From: Phytophthora colocasiae
Taxonomy: Eukaryota; Oomycota; Peronosporomycetes; Peronosporales; Peronosporaceae
Direction: 5' to 3'
Length of the DNA: 64,000 bases
Assembly: GCA_018806915.1 (NCBI GenBank)
Contig: JAGKQI010000096.1
Location: 868,001 to 932,000, forward strand
Each line of letters starts with the position of its first letter. Positions within the stretch are counted from its first letter, which is position 1. Made by a program: the position numbers and the translations under genes. A model generated the notes under the pieces. The model worked only from the letters and a program-made list of their open reading frames with translations. It was not told where the DNA came from and made no database searches. Shown piece by piece: positions 35,912-47,163 of this stretch.

Positions 35912-38098
35912 ATGACGGCTCGGCACGCATGCTCAGGAGCTCGATGGCGAGCTTCTGTGGTTGTTCTGGCAGCGATAGCATGTTCCCAAGTGTGTGTTGC
36001 AGTCGCTGGACAGGAGAGTTTCATGAAAATGCAGCTTCACAAGCAGCAGTCGAAGTCGGATCTGTCCCACCGACTGGCTCACCAACAAGCTCGAAGTCGA
36101 CGGAGGGCTCAGGGGATGACAGCTACTGGCGATGGGAACATTTCGTTAGCTCTGAGTGAAGCTCCACTGGGTGTTGGCTATGGGTGCGTGCACGAGTGCG
36201 TCGGAAATACTAGTTGATGAGGTAGCTGATGTTTCTTGCTTTGCAGCACACATTATGCTGAGATTTACTTGGGTATCCCTGCACAGCGAGCCTCAGTGAT
36301 TTTAGATACAGGCAGTCACTTGACAGCTTTGCCGTGCAGCACGTGCAATGGCTGCGGCACACACACTGATCCACTCTTTGACGTGTCCAAGTCCACAACT
36401 GCCAAGTATCTAGGGTGTCATGACTTCGATTCATGCCGGTCATGTGAGAATAATCGCTGCATGATCTCGCAGGTATAATTTTGCACCAACTATGCTGGGG
36501 GCATTTGAGTTTGGTTCTAACGACTATTTATTGATAATGGTGTTGTGATGAACAGAGCTACATGGAAGGCAGCATGTGGCAAGCTGTTGTGGTTGACGAG
36601 TTGGTGTGGGTGGGAGGCTTCTCCACTCCGAGTGACGAAATGGAAGGAGTGTTGAAGACTTTTGGCTTTCGCTTCCCGCTTGGCTGTCAGACCAAAGAGA
36701 CAGGCCTCTTCATTACGCAGAAAGAGAATGGCATTATGGGTCTCGGGAGGCATCGGTCAACTGTCATGGCATACATGCTAAATGCTGGACGTGTGACACA
36801 TAATCTTTTTACTTTGTGTTTTGCAGAAGATGGAGGCGAGGTTGTCTTTGGTGGGGTGGATTACAGTCATCACACAAGTAATGTGGGCTACACACCGCTA
36901 CTGAACGATAACTCCGCCTATTATCCTGTCCATGTGAAGGACATTCGGGTGAACGGTGTATCACTTGGTATTGATGCTGGGACCATCAATTCTGGCAGAG
37001 GAGTGATTGTTGATAGCGGTACAACGGACACTTTTTTCGACGCCAAAGGAAATCGCAACTTTATGAAAGCATTTCGGGATGCTGCAGGGCAGGAGTATAG
37101 CGAAAAGCGCATGAAACTCACCGACGACGAGTTAGCAGCCCTTCCAACAATTTCTATTATTCTTTCCGGGATGAAAGGGGATGGAACTGATGATGTTCAA
37201 CTGGATATTCCTGGCTCGCGATATCTAACTCCCTCCGACAATGATGGGACTTACTATGGCAACTTTCACTTCACCGAGCGCAGTGGCGGAGGTATGTATG
37301 CCTAGATAGTTTGTCATTTTCTTACTTCTGATCAGTCTAACTGTTTTAATGGCGTACAGTATTGGGAGCAAGCACTATGATCGGCTTCGACGTGATCTTT
37401 GACATGGAAAATCATCGCGTGGGCTTCGCCGAGTCGGATTGTGGTGCGTTCTCTGCCTGATGATGGCATTTATACGGAATTTGCCTAACAGAATCTCTTG
37501 TGCAGGTAAAAGTTACGCCAACTCTACTACTCCATCACCAATCGCTTCAGACACTACTGATAAGCCAAGTTCCGAGACCGAGGCTCCAGTGACTTCAACA
37601 ACTGATGGGCAACCAGCACCTACAACAATGACGAACACTTCCTCCAGCTCTAGCAATCATTCAACTACTGAATCGAACACAACGGCTGCAACACTGGCTG
37701 CAAGCAGCGACGTGACCACCGGCTCATCTACAGACGCAATGGAAAAGCGGTCAAGCCCCAAATTCGGTGCTTTCATCGCGGAAGTAATCCTCATCTCGCT
37801 TGTGGGCATTGCACTTGGTGTCATGGTTTGGACCAAGTGGCGAACTCGTACGTGGTCTCGTATTCCGGAGGCAACGGAGACGTCGCGTGCACAAATGGAT
37901 ACAATTGTGGAGATCGACACTGGTAGTTTGTCGCCAACGTCTCCACCTGGAAATCCTTTATCTCCTCGATCTCGAGCAGGTAGGAAAGGCCCCTCTCCAA
38001 AATTCACGATCGGCTCACCTGAAGATGACGAATTCCGCGAAGAGGAAGAAGAAGTTAGAAGTCCTCCCATTACAGGTCGAGCGCAGGGAACACGATAA
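35912..38098 (+). CDS. Plasmepsin V-like membrane-anchored aspartic protease, paralogue B
   Basis: Exons 35912-36183, 36247-36472, 36556-37291, 37360-37443 and 37506-38098, all in phase, give 636 residues. A hydrophobic signal segment at about 12-32 leads to D111 (LDTGSH) and D319 (VDSGTTD), the two catalytic aspartates. The cysteine-rich insert LPCSTCNGCGTHTDPLF follows the first. A Ser/Thr-rich stalk, a membrane span (FGAFIAEVILISLVGIALGV) and an acidic tail end the protein. The first intron lies in the same place and phase as in the gene at 19628 (between the GxG and THY codons), so the two are paralogues. Three further introns are unique or lost in the other copy. Its role as a secretory-pathway protease is family knowledge; RxLR processing is a hypothesis. 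Confidence 0.92.
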
Positions 38099-38179
38099 AA
38101 AAAGTAGATGAATACAAACGATGTACACAAGTTAAGTTGATCCTTCAGTGTACCCTCGCTTCAGTGACACTTCGGCATT

Positions 38180-38593
38180 ATGATGTCGACCTGCCAGCAG
38201 CGGGCTTTCCTTGACTCTGCAGCGGACGGAGACCTGGACAACATCAATGCTTGGCTCTCTGTGGGAGGCGACGTGAATGTGATGATGGGGGAGAGGTGGA
38301 CGGCGTTGCTCTACGCTGTGGCACACAGTCGGATGACCATCGTGCGAAGACTTTTGAGCGAAGACGGCATCGATTTGAACGCAACCACGGTGTACGTTAC
38401 CAATTGTATGGGGTTTGTTGCTCGGTGACGCTTATACTGGAAATTAGGTTGATTATTTTGTTGCTGGTGTTTTAGAATGGGTTCATCGGCTTTGACACTG
38501 GCACTAACACGCAAGAACAACTCACTGGTAGCTTTGCTTCTGAACTCGGGAGCTTCTCGTGCAACGATACGTGAGAGAACTGGCAATTGCTGA
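38180..38593 (+). CDS. Small ankyrin-repeat protein
   Basis: Exons 38180-38391 and 38476-38593 (84-bp intron, phase 2) give 109 residues. Ankyrin helices are visible: ADGDLDNINAWLSVGGDVNV, WTALLYAVAHSRMTIVRRLL and SSALTLALTRKNNSLVALLL. It ends soon after with RERTGNC and a stop. The start could be either of two adjacent ATGs (38180 or 38183). The downstream ORF at 38559 overlaps its end in another frame, so this may be the front half of a longer protein with an unrecognised splice or a frameshift. Confidence 0.65.
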
Positions 38594-39023
38594 TGGCCTA
38601 AACGTGGATGCAGAGCTAGTTCTAACTTGCTACTTTCTGACAGCAAATGAACTCTGGCAGACACTGGATGAGGCCACTTGGATTCGCCCTGGGGTGCGAT
38701 GGATGCTGTCGCAGGATTGGGCTGTGGTCTGGAGACCAGCATTGCATCGGTATTTCCCACCATCAGAGCGCGAGAAATGCCGCCTCGTTGTATACGCGAA
38801 CGTGTTGGCATTGCGGCAATTTGGAATGGCAATGCCTCAGAGATTGACATCGTTGTCAGCGCCAGTATCAGCGTCTGCTGGGAGCTGGATAAACGAGCAA
38901 TGGTGGTGGGTGGTTTCAGCGTTGACAAAGCCATTTAGAGAGGAAGTACAGCGTGTAAGATGGCGATATTTATCGCAGCCGTTGGTCTTCCACATCATAG
39001 AGTTCGCAGTTTTCCTCTGGTGA
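38559..39023 (+). CDS. Hypothetical protein, possible continuation of the ankyrin gene
   Basis: A 154-codon ORF (MQRYVRELAIADGLNVDAEL ... YLSQPLVFHIIEFAVFLW) with well-behaved helical composition. It includes WIRPGVRWMLSQDWAVVW and FPPSEREKCRLVVYANVLAL. It overlaps the ankyrin gene by 35 bases in another frame. It could be its true C-terminal half, joined by splicing or broken by a one-base shift. No family is recognised. Confidence 0.5.
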   Translation: MQRYVRELAIADGLNVDAELVLTCYFLTANELWQTLDEATWIRPGVRWMLSQDWAVVWRPALHRYFPPSEREKCRLVVYANVLALRQFGMAMPQRLTSLSAPVSASAGSWINEQWWWVVSALTKPFREEVQRVRWRYLSQPLVFHIIEFAVFLW

Positions 39024-40530
39024 AATGGTGTTGACCGATTGTAAACTTATCGATCACGAAGAGCTCTGATAATTGAGCCGGGGGTTGCAAGGAGAATCAA
39101 AGCCGACGCTAACACTCCAGACAAAACTCAAGGCAAGTTGATCGCCGCGGGCCGATTTTCGTGTTGAGAAGGCACAGCGGATGTACTGCATACATGCAAA
39201 ATGGGCAGCCCCCTCTGCTGCTGCTATCATGGTGCGGTTCACTTCGAAACAATGTGTGCCTTGCATCCCGGTTCATAGCTGACCGCACGTTGCTGAGCAG
39301 AGCACGCGTATTAGTCTACCATCACCTAGCAGGGCCACAGTAATTGACTCGCGCTATGAAAAATCTGTAGTCGTCAGCATTATCAGCAGGTACACCACCA
39401 GAGTTAAACAATAAATGTACAGTACTTGCTAGACGTTGCGTTGAAAGGCAAAGTTGTCCTTGAAGTGAGTGGCAGAAGGGGTGAAGGGCCACGTTTGCGG
39501 GTCAACCTGCACCTGCACCTTGCTTGCCTGGCGTCAGTGAGCTGCCGCACAACACCGGATCTCAACTACGTGGTGACCAAGGAATGTCATGCACCAACGT
39601 AATGCATTAGACTTCAAACGCTTCCCCTTCCTCAAGCTCGTAGCCGTTGGTTTGGCTGACATGGATGAAGTGCGAAGAAAGGTCAACAATGAGTCAATCA
39701 ATAAACCGGTATTCGGCTGTTTTTCGGACCTCGAGGAGCTCTTGACGATATCTTCGCCAACTTTCACTGCACCACAGTCGATGTGTATGAATGTACCTCC
39801 GTACAAATTGTCATTTCAGTAGTGAACACAATGGCCGCATCGGTCGTCGCTAGCTCGACTCGCACGCCGAAATGGCGCGCGAACTGGCTGTTCGTGTCAC
39901 ACCGCCAAACTCGTTGAGTTGCGACTTGAACATCTATTTCTGCAGGTCTCAAACACTGCAGAAAACCGGTTTCTGCTTTGGTCACTTTCTGCACTGTCTT
40001 ATCAGATATCATCCTACATATTAACCAAAACAGGTTATTCAATTTTACAGTAAAATACCTCAGGGATAGGTGTTGGCTTTGCTGCACCGATACATTCGCA
40101 CTATAACCGCCTGCCGACGCGCGCGTGGCCATACATAGCAGCTTTGCACCTAGCGAGCTCAGGTATGTACGTAAATGCTCATTAGATGAAGTGCCTTGGT
40201 GCGAGGGAGAAGCGTAAAGGGGGCAACGCAGGTGTCATGCTCGGCTGCGTCCGTCACTCCAAGATTCGCTGCTTGTTTGAGAGGCGCTTGGACTGAAAGA
40301 TTCGAGCAGGTGTTTTCTCCTCGTCTCTGCATCGAATCTCGCGCCAGTTGCCCCGCTCCACTGCGCTGTGCACTGCGTGGCCTGGCCTAGGAAGGAGTGT
40401 GTGCGCTGAACTGCATTGGACCTGACTGGTTGGTTATCAGTTGTTTTTTGTCAGACCGAGGACAGAAGACGCACACTTACAAGTCAAGTGGGAAGAAGTA
40501 CAGGGCACTACCGTAGACCTGAGTTTCGAG
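39024..40530. other. Intergenic region with one dispersed repeat
   Basis: No gene is supported. It holds the repeat at 39459-39682 and the upstream region of the SPX gene. ORFs on both strands around 39764-40132 and 40196-40390 lack recognisable features. Confidence 0.5.
39459..39682 (+). repeat. Dispersed repeat, copy 1 (partner at 60831-61101, inverted)
   Basis: Runs from CTTGAAGTGAGTGGCAGAAG to ATGAAGTGCGAAGAAAGG. It matches the reverse complement of 60831-61101 with scattered substitutions and a few indels, including the exact text AATGCATTAGACTTCAA. It is about 21 kb from its partner and of unknown class. Confidence 0.8.
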
Positions 40531-42062
40531 ATGAAGTTCGGTAAAGTGCTGCAGCAGTCGACGCAAATGTCGCCCAGTGCCTGGGAGCCCTACTGGGCCG
40601 ACTACAAGCTTCTCAAGAAGATCATCAAGGACTGCGCACAGATCAAGAAGGAGGAGAAGCTGCAAGGTGACAAGCTCGTCAAGATCAAGATTAAGCCGTC
40701 TGCCAAGGAGGACAATGACAGTATCCGTACGTAATTGATGCTTTCCCAACTGCAGGTTAACGTTTAAAATTGACTGAACGGTATGGCTTTAGGTCAGTCG
40801 CAGGACGAGATGAACTTCTTCCGGACGTTGCGTATGGAGATCAAGAAGATCGCAGATTTCTTCATCAAGGAGCAGGCTAAACACACAAGTCAAGTGGCAG
40901 CCATCGACGCCAGCTTCCAGCAGTTAAAGGTGAGAGTTGTGTTGATGGTTGGAAGGTAGTGCAACGATAGTCATTTGTACAAAAAGTCTGACAACGCTGT
41001 TCTGTGTTGCTCAGACGAACCCTGAGTCAGCAGAAGCCAAAACGGCGCTCATGAAGAGTTGCGTCGCTCTGTACAAGGAGTTGCTGTTGTTGGAGAACTT
41101 TGCCGTGATGAACTTTTGCGGCATTTCCAAGGTCGGATCTTAGACACATTTTCGTTTTTACGCTGATTTAGGCGGTTCGTCCCCTGGCAGCATCTCCGCC
41201 AGTATTGCTGCTTGAAGCTTTTCCTCACTTGTTTTTTGTCTTACAGATCTTGAAAAAGCACGATAAGTGGACGGGATATGCCACCCGAAACAAGTTCATG
41301 CACACAATCCTGATGAAGCAGCCTTTCGCGACGTACGAGCCGCTATTGCAGATGATCGACCGTTTGGAGCACATTTTCATGCAGGCAACGGGCTCGAGTA
41401 TTGAGCAGCATGATGCGCAAAAATCTTCTTCTCGACGAGGCGGTGGCGGCAGCTCATCATCTTCGCCTTCAGGGGAGGCACCTGGCAGCTCAGGCCCCGC
41501 TGCTAGTGGTGCTGGAGGTGGTAACTTGAACAATGACGCATCGAACCACACGCCAAGTCACACTCCACCCGGTGCTAGCGGAGGTCGTCACGACGGGCGA
41601 AGATATAGAGGTGCTGTAGATGACTCGTCCCCAAGATCTGAAGACTCGGTGACGCTAGTTCGGGTGAATGCGCTTCGAGATGATGTGCGGGAACTCCGAA
41701 AGATTGAGAGCGCGTATGACGGCGACGGAGAGTACGAGGACAATGCAGACGACAGTGCCTTCCCTGACGATGATACAGAAGTGCCACCACTGCGTTTTGG
41801 TGGTCGACCTCAGGAAGAAAACAGCATCCTGCCTCCGCTGCCATTGCGTGTTGCTCCAGCCAGCACCCAATCGGATAGCGATGCCGCAGCAATTGCTATG
41901 CTTTCTATGAAAGACAGTGCAGGTCTGCGCTCGTCTGGAATCAGCAGCGACGGTGACAGTGCTACGGAGAGCTGCCGAACTCGGAGTGCAAAGCGTAAAG
42001 CTTGTGCTCCGCTAGATATGGAAGGCAAGCGCAAAATGAGCGTCACTGCGATTCTGAACTAG
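40531..42062 (+). CDS. SPX-domain protein
   Basis: Exons 40531-40726, 40793-40929, 41015-41131 and 41247-42062, all in phase, give 421 residues. The start MKFGKVLQQSTQMSPSAWEP, YWADYKLLKKIIKD and the later ILKKHDKWTGYATRNKFM are the hallmarks of the SPX domain, which binds inositol pyrophosphates through lysines of these helices and reports phosphate status. The rest (from about residue 240) is low-complexity, with serine, glycine and acidic runs, and ends basic (KRKACAPLDMEGKRKMSVTA). No EXS, VTC, RING or transporter part is present, so it is a stand-alone SPX regulator. An earlier in-frame GTG is less likely than this ATG. Confidence 0.92.
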
Positions 42063-42411
42063 CCAGCATCATCACGTGTAGGTCAGTAGCTCTACAGGGT
42101 TACTGTTGTATCATGGCTGGATGTTCAGGGAGACAGGCTGCCGCTTTATCAAATGCACCACCGAGTTTCTGAAGACCTTTTCAACCGATTGTTGCCATAT
42201 TCATTCGTTTCCCTTGGTTGCCCTCATGTTCCAACTACTTCGTACTACGAGCCTACTACCACACGTGCGAGCACAGGTAAGCATCCCCTGCAGATCGACA
42301 GAAAGCTCTAATGCTCTTCGTACTGCTGCTTCCTCTATCGTCACACATCTGAAGTGCAGTACCTTTCGTCTCTGCCTAAATTCCAGCGTCCCCAACACAG
42401 CAACTGTCGCC

Positions 42412-43587
42412 CTAGTAGTAGCGCCCAACTAAAAAGAAAATGATCGCGCACACCAGTAGATGCAACGGTCCAAAAGCCTGTAGACACATTGTCCAAAGTG
42501 ATCGTTAAGAACCTGCCAATAAAATCCCCCACCACCACTGACAACAACACGTACCCCTGGCTCATTTGGTCCCTTGCTCGTAATCGTCTGCGAATCTTCG
42601 CTACCAGACGCACCAGTGGCACCACCATTTTTCCGATGACGCAGACCCGTCGACTCCTCTGAGAGCTTCTTCACGCGCTGAGCATCCGTGCTCGCCTTCT
42701 GCAGCAGCTGTCGGGTCTTGTCCAGGTCGCTCATCAACACGTCGCGCTGCGCCGTAAGCTGCACTGTAAATGCCACCAACTAGAGAGTTCACATAAGGAC
42801 ATCAGCCACCACTTTCTCACCATCCACATTATCTGCAAACACCACGTACCTCGTCGTATTTTTTACGCAGTGCAGCAACCTCCTGGATCGCTTCCTTGCT
42901 TCCTTCCCTGTTCTCTGCCACTTTAGGTGCCTGGGGTTTATCATCCTGCAGCAATGCAGACGAAAGCTGTGCAGGTGTAGCCACTTCCCCCCTGGCCTCA
43001 TCACTCTGTCTAGTCTGGTACCTCGTGTCGGACATAGCTGCCGTCTTAGCAGGAGAAGCATTAGCCGATGGCGTCCGTTGCGGACTGGGCGGGGAAACCG
43101 GACGACCCGTATCCTCATTGTCCTGCACGAAACGACAACGCAACTTCTTGTTGGACAACGCGCGCTTATCCGTGCGTGCCCACATATTAGTCAGCTCGTC
43201 TGCCATCTCCTTCGTGCTCTTGGTCTTCACCAGTTCATAGAAACTGTCGTCCACGTAAATGCTCTGCACTAGGAACTTGTCGTTGGCCAATTGGCGCTCT
43301 GCAGGGTCCAGACGCAGCAGTTCGTCGCAATCCTTCTGCTGTAAGATAACCATAATAGAGGCCGATCCATTAGGGCCTAGCAGACCCTGGTTAGGCCGCA
43401 CCAAGTAGCGTAGAGGCCGCGTGGTCTTGACCTTGAAGGCGATCTGTCGGTCATCCGCCACGTTGCGGATCGTCAGCACCGCCTGAGGCGCCGTCTGAGG
43501 CTGCAAGTGGAAGGACAGCGAGTCCGCTGGCTCCAAGATCACGCTAGAGTTGGGCGCCAGGGCCACATCCACGCCGCTACTTGCCAT
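42412..43587 (-). CDS. VAP-type MSP-domain membrane protein
   Basis: Exons 42850-43587, 42555-42779 and 42412-42477 (phase 0 throughout) give 342 residues. An N-terminal major sperm protein domain (about 10-140) includes DRQIAFKVKTTRPLRYLVRP and KFLVQSIYVDD. A disordered linker and a coiled coil (QLTAQRDVLMSDLDKTRQLL) follow. A C-terminal tail anchor, FGPLHLLVCAIIFFLVGRYY, lies in the last small exon. This is the full plan of VAMP-associated proteins, ER anchors that bind FFAT motifs at membrane contact sites. Reading through the last intron would instead give a non-hydrophobic tail, so I prefer the spliced form. Another MSP protein lies at 55873. Confidence 0.92.
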
Positions 43588-43797
43588 CGCTCCGGTGAAG
43601 GTTACGCACTATGCAGATGTCGCTTAATTGTTCTCAGTTCCCCCCAACATAATTTGAGACGACTATTTTTTGTGATTTGTGTTGTAATTGTGACTGAATA
43701 AGAAGAATGATGGAGCTGAACAAAGTATCTTCTCATCCCGTGCAGGTATATAGCCACCGAAAGAAACCGTAATGCATAGAGGGAGCTTGACTTTTAC

Positions 43798-44935
43798 TCA
43801 CACCGTTTGATCTTGCTCCGCTGCAGGCGTGTAGAGCCGCTGCAGCTGACCAAGCTGTGCCTCGTAGTCCTCATCACTCAACCGTGCCATCGTTTCCGCC
43901 ACCGACTGGAACGTGTTCATAGCACGCTCGTACTTCTGCGTCTGCTGCGGCGTCTCGAACTTGGGTGGAGGTGGGTGACCCAGCATCGATTGGGTCAGTT
44001 GACTGCGCCGCATCATCTTCAGCAACACATCCGGGTACGCCTCGTAGATCTCGCGGCTCACAGGGTGGTTATGACTGACAACCTATAGCACGAATAGCAT
44101 GTCATGAGTCAGTACCAGCAGATACAATTAAATACGCTGCAGATCTTACCTGGTCCGTGACGATCACCATGTACTTCGATGGACTATCAGCTGGGGTGAT
44201 CTTGACATTGATCTTAGCAATGCAGCCAATGCCGCGGTACTTCTGTCCGGGACGGGTATTGGCACCGCGGCATCTCGCTTTCATGGCGTGCGTGCACATG
44301 TATATCCGGTGATGGTGGATGGCTTCATCAGGGAATTCAGCACGACGACCACGGGAGCTCTTGTTGTTAAGCATGACCTTCTGCTGATTGCGACGGTAGG
44401 CATCAACACTGCAAGACGATCGCATACGGAAGGGCTGGAACGTCTCCTGCATGTACATTTCAAAGTACGAGTCAAAGTCGAACCACGAGTTGAACGACAC
44501 ACGAGCCATGCGTTTGCTCTCAAACTTGACGTTTGCAGTCACGTTCGGATCAGCTCCAACACCAGCAGCTGCAGCAACGACCGCATCTTGGACAGGTGTG
44601 TCCGATTCCGCTTTGAGTGAATCCGGAGGCGGCACAACAGCTGCAGCTGCTGCAGCAGCGTCGAACGCAACGTCCACGCCTACAGCATCCTTCATCTTGG
44701 CCACAACGTCAAGATCCACAACATTGTGCGCGTCCTGCGCGTCGGCAGAGGCATCATCGACAACGGAGTCCGGGACAGCGTCCACATTTGGCACAAGAGA
44801 CTCGACATCATCGTCATCACGCGGGCGCTTCTCACCCACGATAGCCTCGTGGTCCACCTTGTCCACGTCTTGTAGCACCACTTGCGTTGCAACGTCGTCC
44901 ACTGGAGTGTTCTCGTCGGCGCCGCTTGCTACCAT
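43798..44935 (-). CDS. FAR1/ZSWIM3-like zinc-finger protein
   Basis: Exons 44150-44935 and 43798-44082 (67-bp intron, phase 0) give 356 residues. The first half is acidic and alanine-rich. The conserved part begins FNSWFDFDSYFEMYMQETFQ and carries cysteines and histidines in MCTHAMKARCRG, GIGCIAKINVKI and VSHNHPVSREIY. This is the WRKY/GCM1-type zinc-binding fold found at the start of FAR1 and ZSWIM3 proteins and of MULE transposases. No transposase core follows, so it may be a domesticated DNA-binding protein. It is divergent from the nucleolin-like gene, 357 bp away. Confidence 0.8.
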
Positions 44936-45292
44936 AATAAAAGGTCAAACAGGATTGGTCGGATCGATTCGAAAGAAAGACTGCGGTGTGGTCTGATGTG
45001 GTGCGATCCACAAATGAAACACCAAAAACCTCGCCCCCCCTATTCCGTGGAAAAAACCTCAAATAGCTGTACACCACACATTTCGTGTACCGTACACACG
45101 TCTTTAACGCTAACTGGCTTCATGTACACCACACAATATAGGCTTGTTGGTACATTGTACCATGCATTCGCACAACCAACCAAACCGCAGATTGAAGGTA
45201 TCAAGTGCCTGGCAGCCAACGGAGTGTTTCGCTGGTCATTTGGCAATCGTTCAACAGCTCCAGACGCGCCAATTCCTCTACAATTCGATACA
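44936..45292. promoter_or_regulatory. Divergent promoter interval
   Basis: 357 bp between the zinc-finger gene (minus) and the nucleolin-like gene (plus), with no ORF of its own that I believe. Pyrimidine-rich patches near 45200-45290 may be start-site elements. Confidence 0.45.
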
Positions 45293-46906
45293 ATGGCCAA
45301 GAAGGTGAAAGCTCAAGTGAAGCCTGCGTCCAGCAGCGACAGTTCGTCGGACTCGAGCAGTGACGAGGCGCCGCAGAAGGTTGTGGTGGCCAAGAAGGGC
45401 TCCAAGGCCGCTCCTAAGAAGCCCGTGGACTCAGACAGTTCTTCTTCGGACTCGGACTCTTCTTCCGATGAAGAGGAAGCTCCTAAGAAGGTTGTGGCTA
45501 AGAAGGTTGTGGCTAAGAAGGAGGAAAGCTCTTCGGATTCTTCGGATTCGAGTTCGGACGAGGAGGAAGCCCCTAAGAAGAAGGCTACTCCTGCTAAGAA
45601 GGTTGTTGCCAAAAAGGAGAAGAGTTCGGACTCTTCTTCGGATTCGTCTTCGGACGAGGAGGAGGAGCCTAAGAAGAAGGCTGCTCCTGCTAAGAAGGTT
45701 GTTGCCAAGAAGGAGAGTTCAGACTCTTCTTCGGACTCGTCTTCGGATGAGGAGGAGGAGCCTAAGAAGAAGGCTGCTCCTGCTAAGAAGGTTGTTGCCA
45801 AGAAGGAGAGTTCAGACTCTTCTTCGGACTCGTCTTCGGATGAGGAGGAGGAGCCTAAGAAGGCCACCCCAGTCAAGAAGGTTGCTGCTAAGAAGGAGGA
45901 GGACAGTGACAGCTCGTCTTCGGAATCGGATTCGTCGGATGACGAGGAGGCTAAGAAGCCTGTAGCCAAGAAGGCTGCTGCCAAGAAGGAGGAATCTTCT
46001 TCATCTTCGAGCGACTCAGACTCGTCTTCGGATGAGGAGGAGGCTCCTGTTATTGCTAAGAAGCGCAAAAACTCGGACGCTGGTGAGAAGTCCAACAAGG
46101 TCCACAAGCAGGAGAACGGTGATGCCGCCGCTGTGGCCAATCCTCAGCAGAGCCTGGAAATTTTTATTGCTGGTCTGCCGTGGTCTGCTACTGAGGAAGA
46201 GGTGAAGGAGCACTTCGCCGGCTGTGGTGAGGTGACTGCCGCTCGAATTCCTCTGCAGAACGGCCGCTCGTCTGGTACGGCTTTTGTGACTTTTACTACC
46301 CCTGAGGCTGTTGAGGCTGGTCTTGCTATGGATGGCCAGGACTTCGGTGGCCGTTGGATGAAGATCCGTACGGCTGAGAAGAAGAACATGTTTGACGAGA
46401 AGCCTGAGGGATGTACCAGCGTCTTCATTGGTAACCTTGCCTGGGACGTAGATGAGAACACTATTCGTGAGTCTTTCGGTGAGTGTGGTGAAATCGTTAG
46501 CTGCCGTCTTGCTACGGACCGCGAGACCGGTGAGTTCCGTGGTTTCGGTCACATTGACTTTGCTTCTACGGAGGCTGTTGACGAGGCCGTTAAGCTTGCT
46601 GGCTCGTACGTGAATGGCCGTGCTATCCGTGTCAACTACGCCAAGTCGCGTGACCAGAACGGCGGTGGCGGCCGTGGTGGCTTTGGTGGACGTGGCGGTG
46701 GCCGCGGAGGCCGTGGCGGCCGTGGTGGTTTCGATGGTGGCCGTGGCGGTGGCCGTGGCTTCGGTGGCCGAGGCGGAGGCCGTGGTTTCGGTGGACGCGG
46801 CGGTGGTCGCGGTGGCCGTGGACGTGGTGGCCGTGGCGATGGCCCGCCCAAGCGTCAGTCGACCTCCATCCAGAACTTCCAGGGTAACAAGATGACTTTC
46901 GACTAA
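45293..46906 (+). CDS. Nucleolin/NSR1-like nucleolar RNA-binding protein
   Basis: Single exon of 537 residues starting MAKKVKAQVKPASSSDSSSD. Residues about 10-260 alternate acidic-serine blocks (SSDSSSDEEE) with lysine blocks (KKAAPAKKVVAKK), the casein-kinase-2-rich arms of nucleolin; some DNA units are near-identical tandem repeats. RRM1 is about 287-362 (IFIAGLPW, GTAFVTF). RRM2 is about 373-450 (VFIGNLAW, GFGHIDF). A glycine-arginine RGG tail follows. It acts in pre-rRNA processing in the nucleolus. Upstream in-frame codons to 44882 run through the promoter and are not part of the gene. Confidence 0.95.
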   Translation: MAKKVKAQVKPASSSDSSSDSSSDEAPQKVVVAKKGSKAAPKKPVDSDSSSSDSDSSSDEEEAPKKVVAKKVVAKKEESSSDSSDSSSDEEEAPKKKATPAKKVVAKKEKSSDSSSDSSSDEEEEPKKKAAPAKKVVAKKESSDSSSDSSSDEEEEPKKKAAPAKKVVAKKESSDSSSDSSSDEEEEPKKATPVKKVAAKKEEDSDSSSSESDSSDDEEAKKPVAKKAAAKKEESSSSSSDSDSSSDEEEAPVIAKKRKNSDAGEKSNKVHKQENGDAAAVANPQQSLEIFIAGLPWSATEEEVKEHFAGCGEVTAARIPLQNGRSSGTAFVTFTTPEAVEAGLAMDGQDFGGRWMKIRTAEKKNMFDEKPEGCTSVFIGNLAWDVDENTIRESFGECGEIVSCRLATDRETGEFRGFGHIDFASTEAVDEAVKLAGSYVNGRAIRVNYAKSRDQNGGGGRGGFGGRGGGRGGRGGRGGFDGGRGGGRGFGGRGGGRGFGGRGGGRGGRGRGGRGDGPPKRQSTSIQNFQGNKMTFD

Positions 46907-47163
46907 TTTAATGGTGCAACCTTCACATAGGTCAGGGATGCTTGCTACCTCAGGGAGACACTTGCGCTATAGCGCCAGGCATCGGTGCTTGACTCGGTAG
47001 AGAGACTGCGCAGTCGGAGCTCTCTGTCGTGTATTGACTAGTTTTGCATTGCTTTGAGCTTCAATCGATCTGTTTACATAGACTTCAACTTTACTTTTCG
47101 TGTTTTTCGGGGGGTTGCAACGCGAAATAATGTTCAACGACTACATGTATCAACCGTCATCAT

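Noticed and set aside
38311..38934. 207-codon minus-strand ORF
   Set aside because: It lies opposite the ankyrin gene and downstream ORF. The plus strand has recognisable ankyrin repeats and splice sites, so this is a shadow.
45313..46140. 275-codon minus-strand ORF rich in serine, leucine and glutamate
   Set aside because: It is the reverse of the SSD/KK repeats of the nucleolin-like gene and an artefact of repeat composition.
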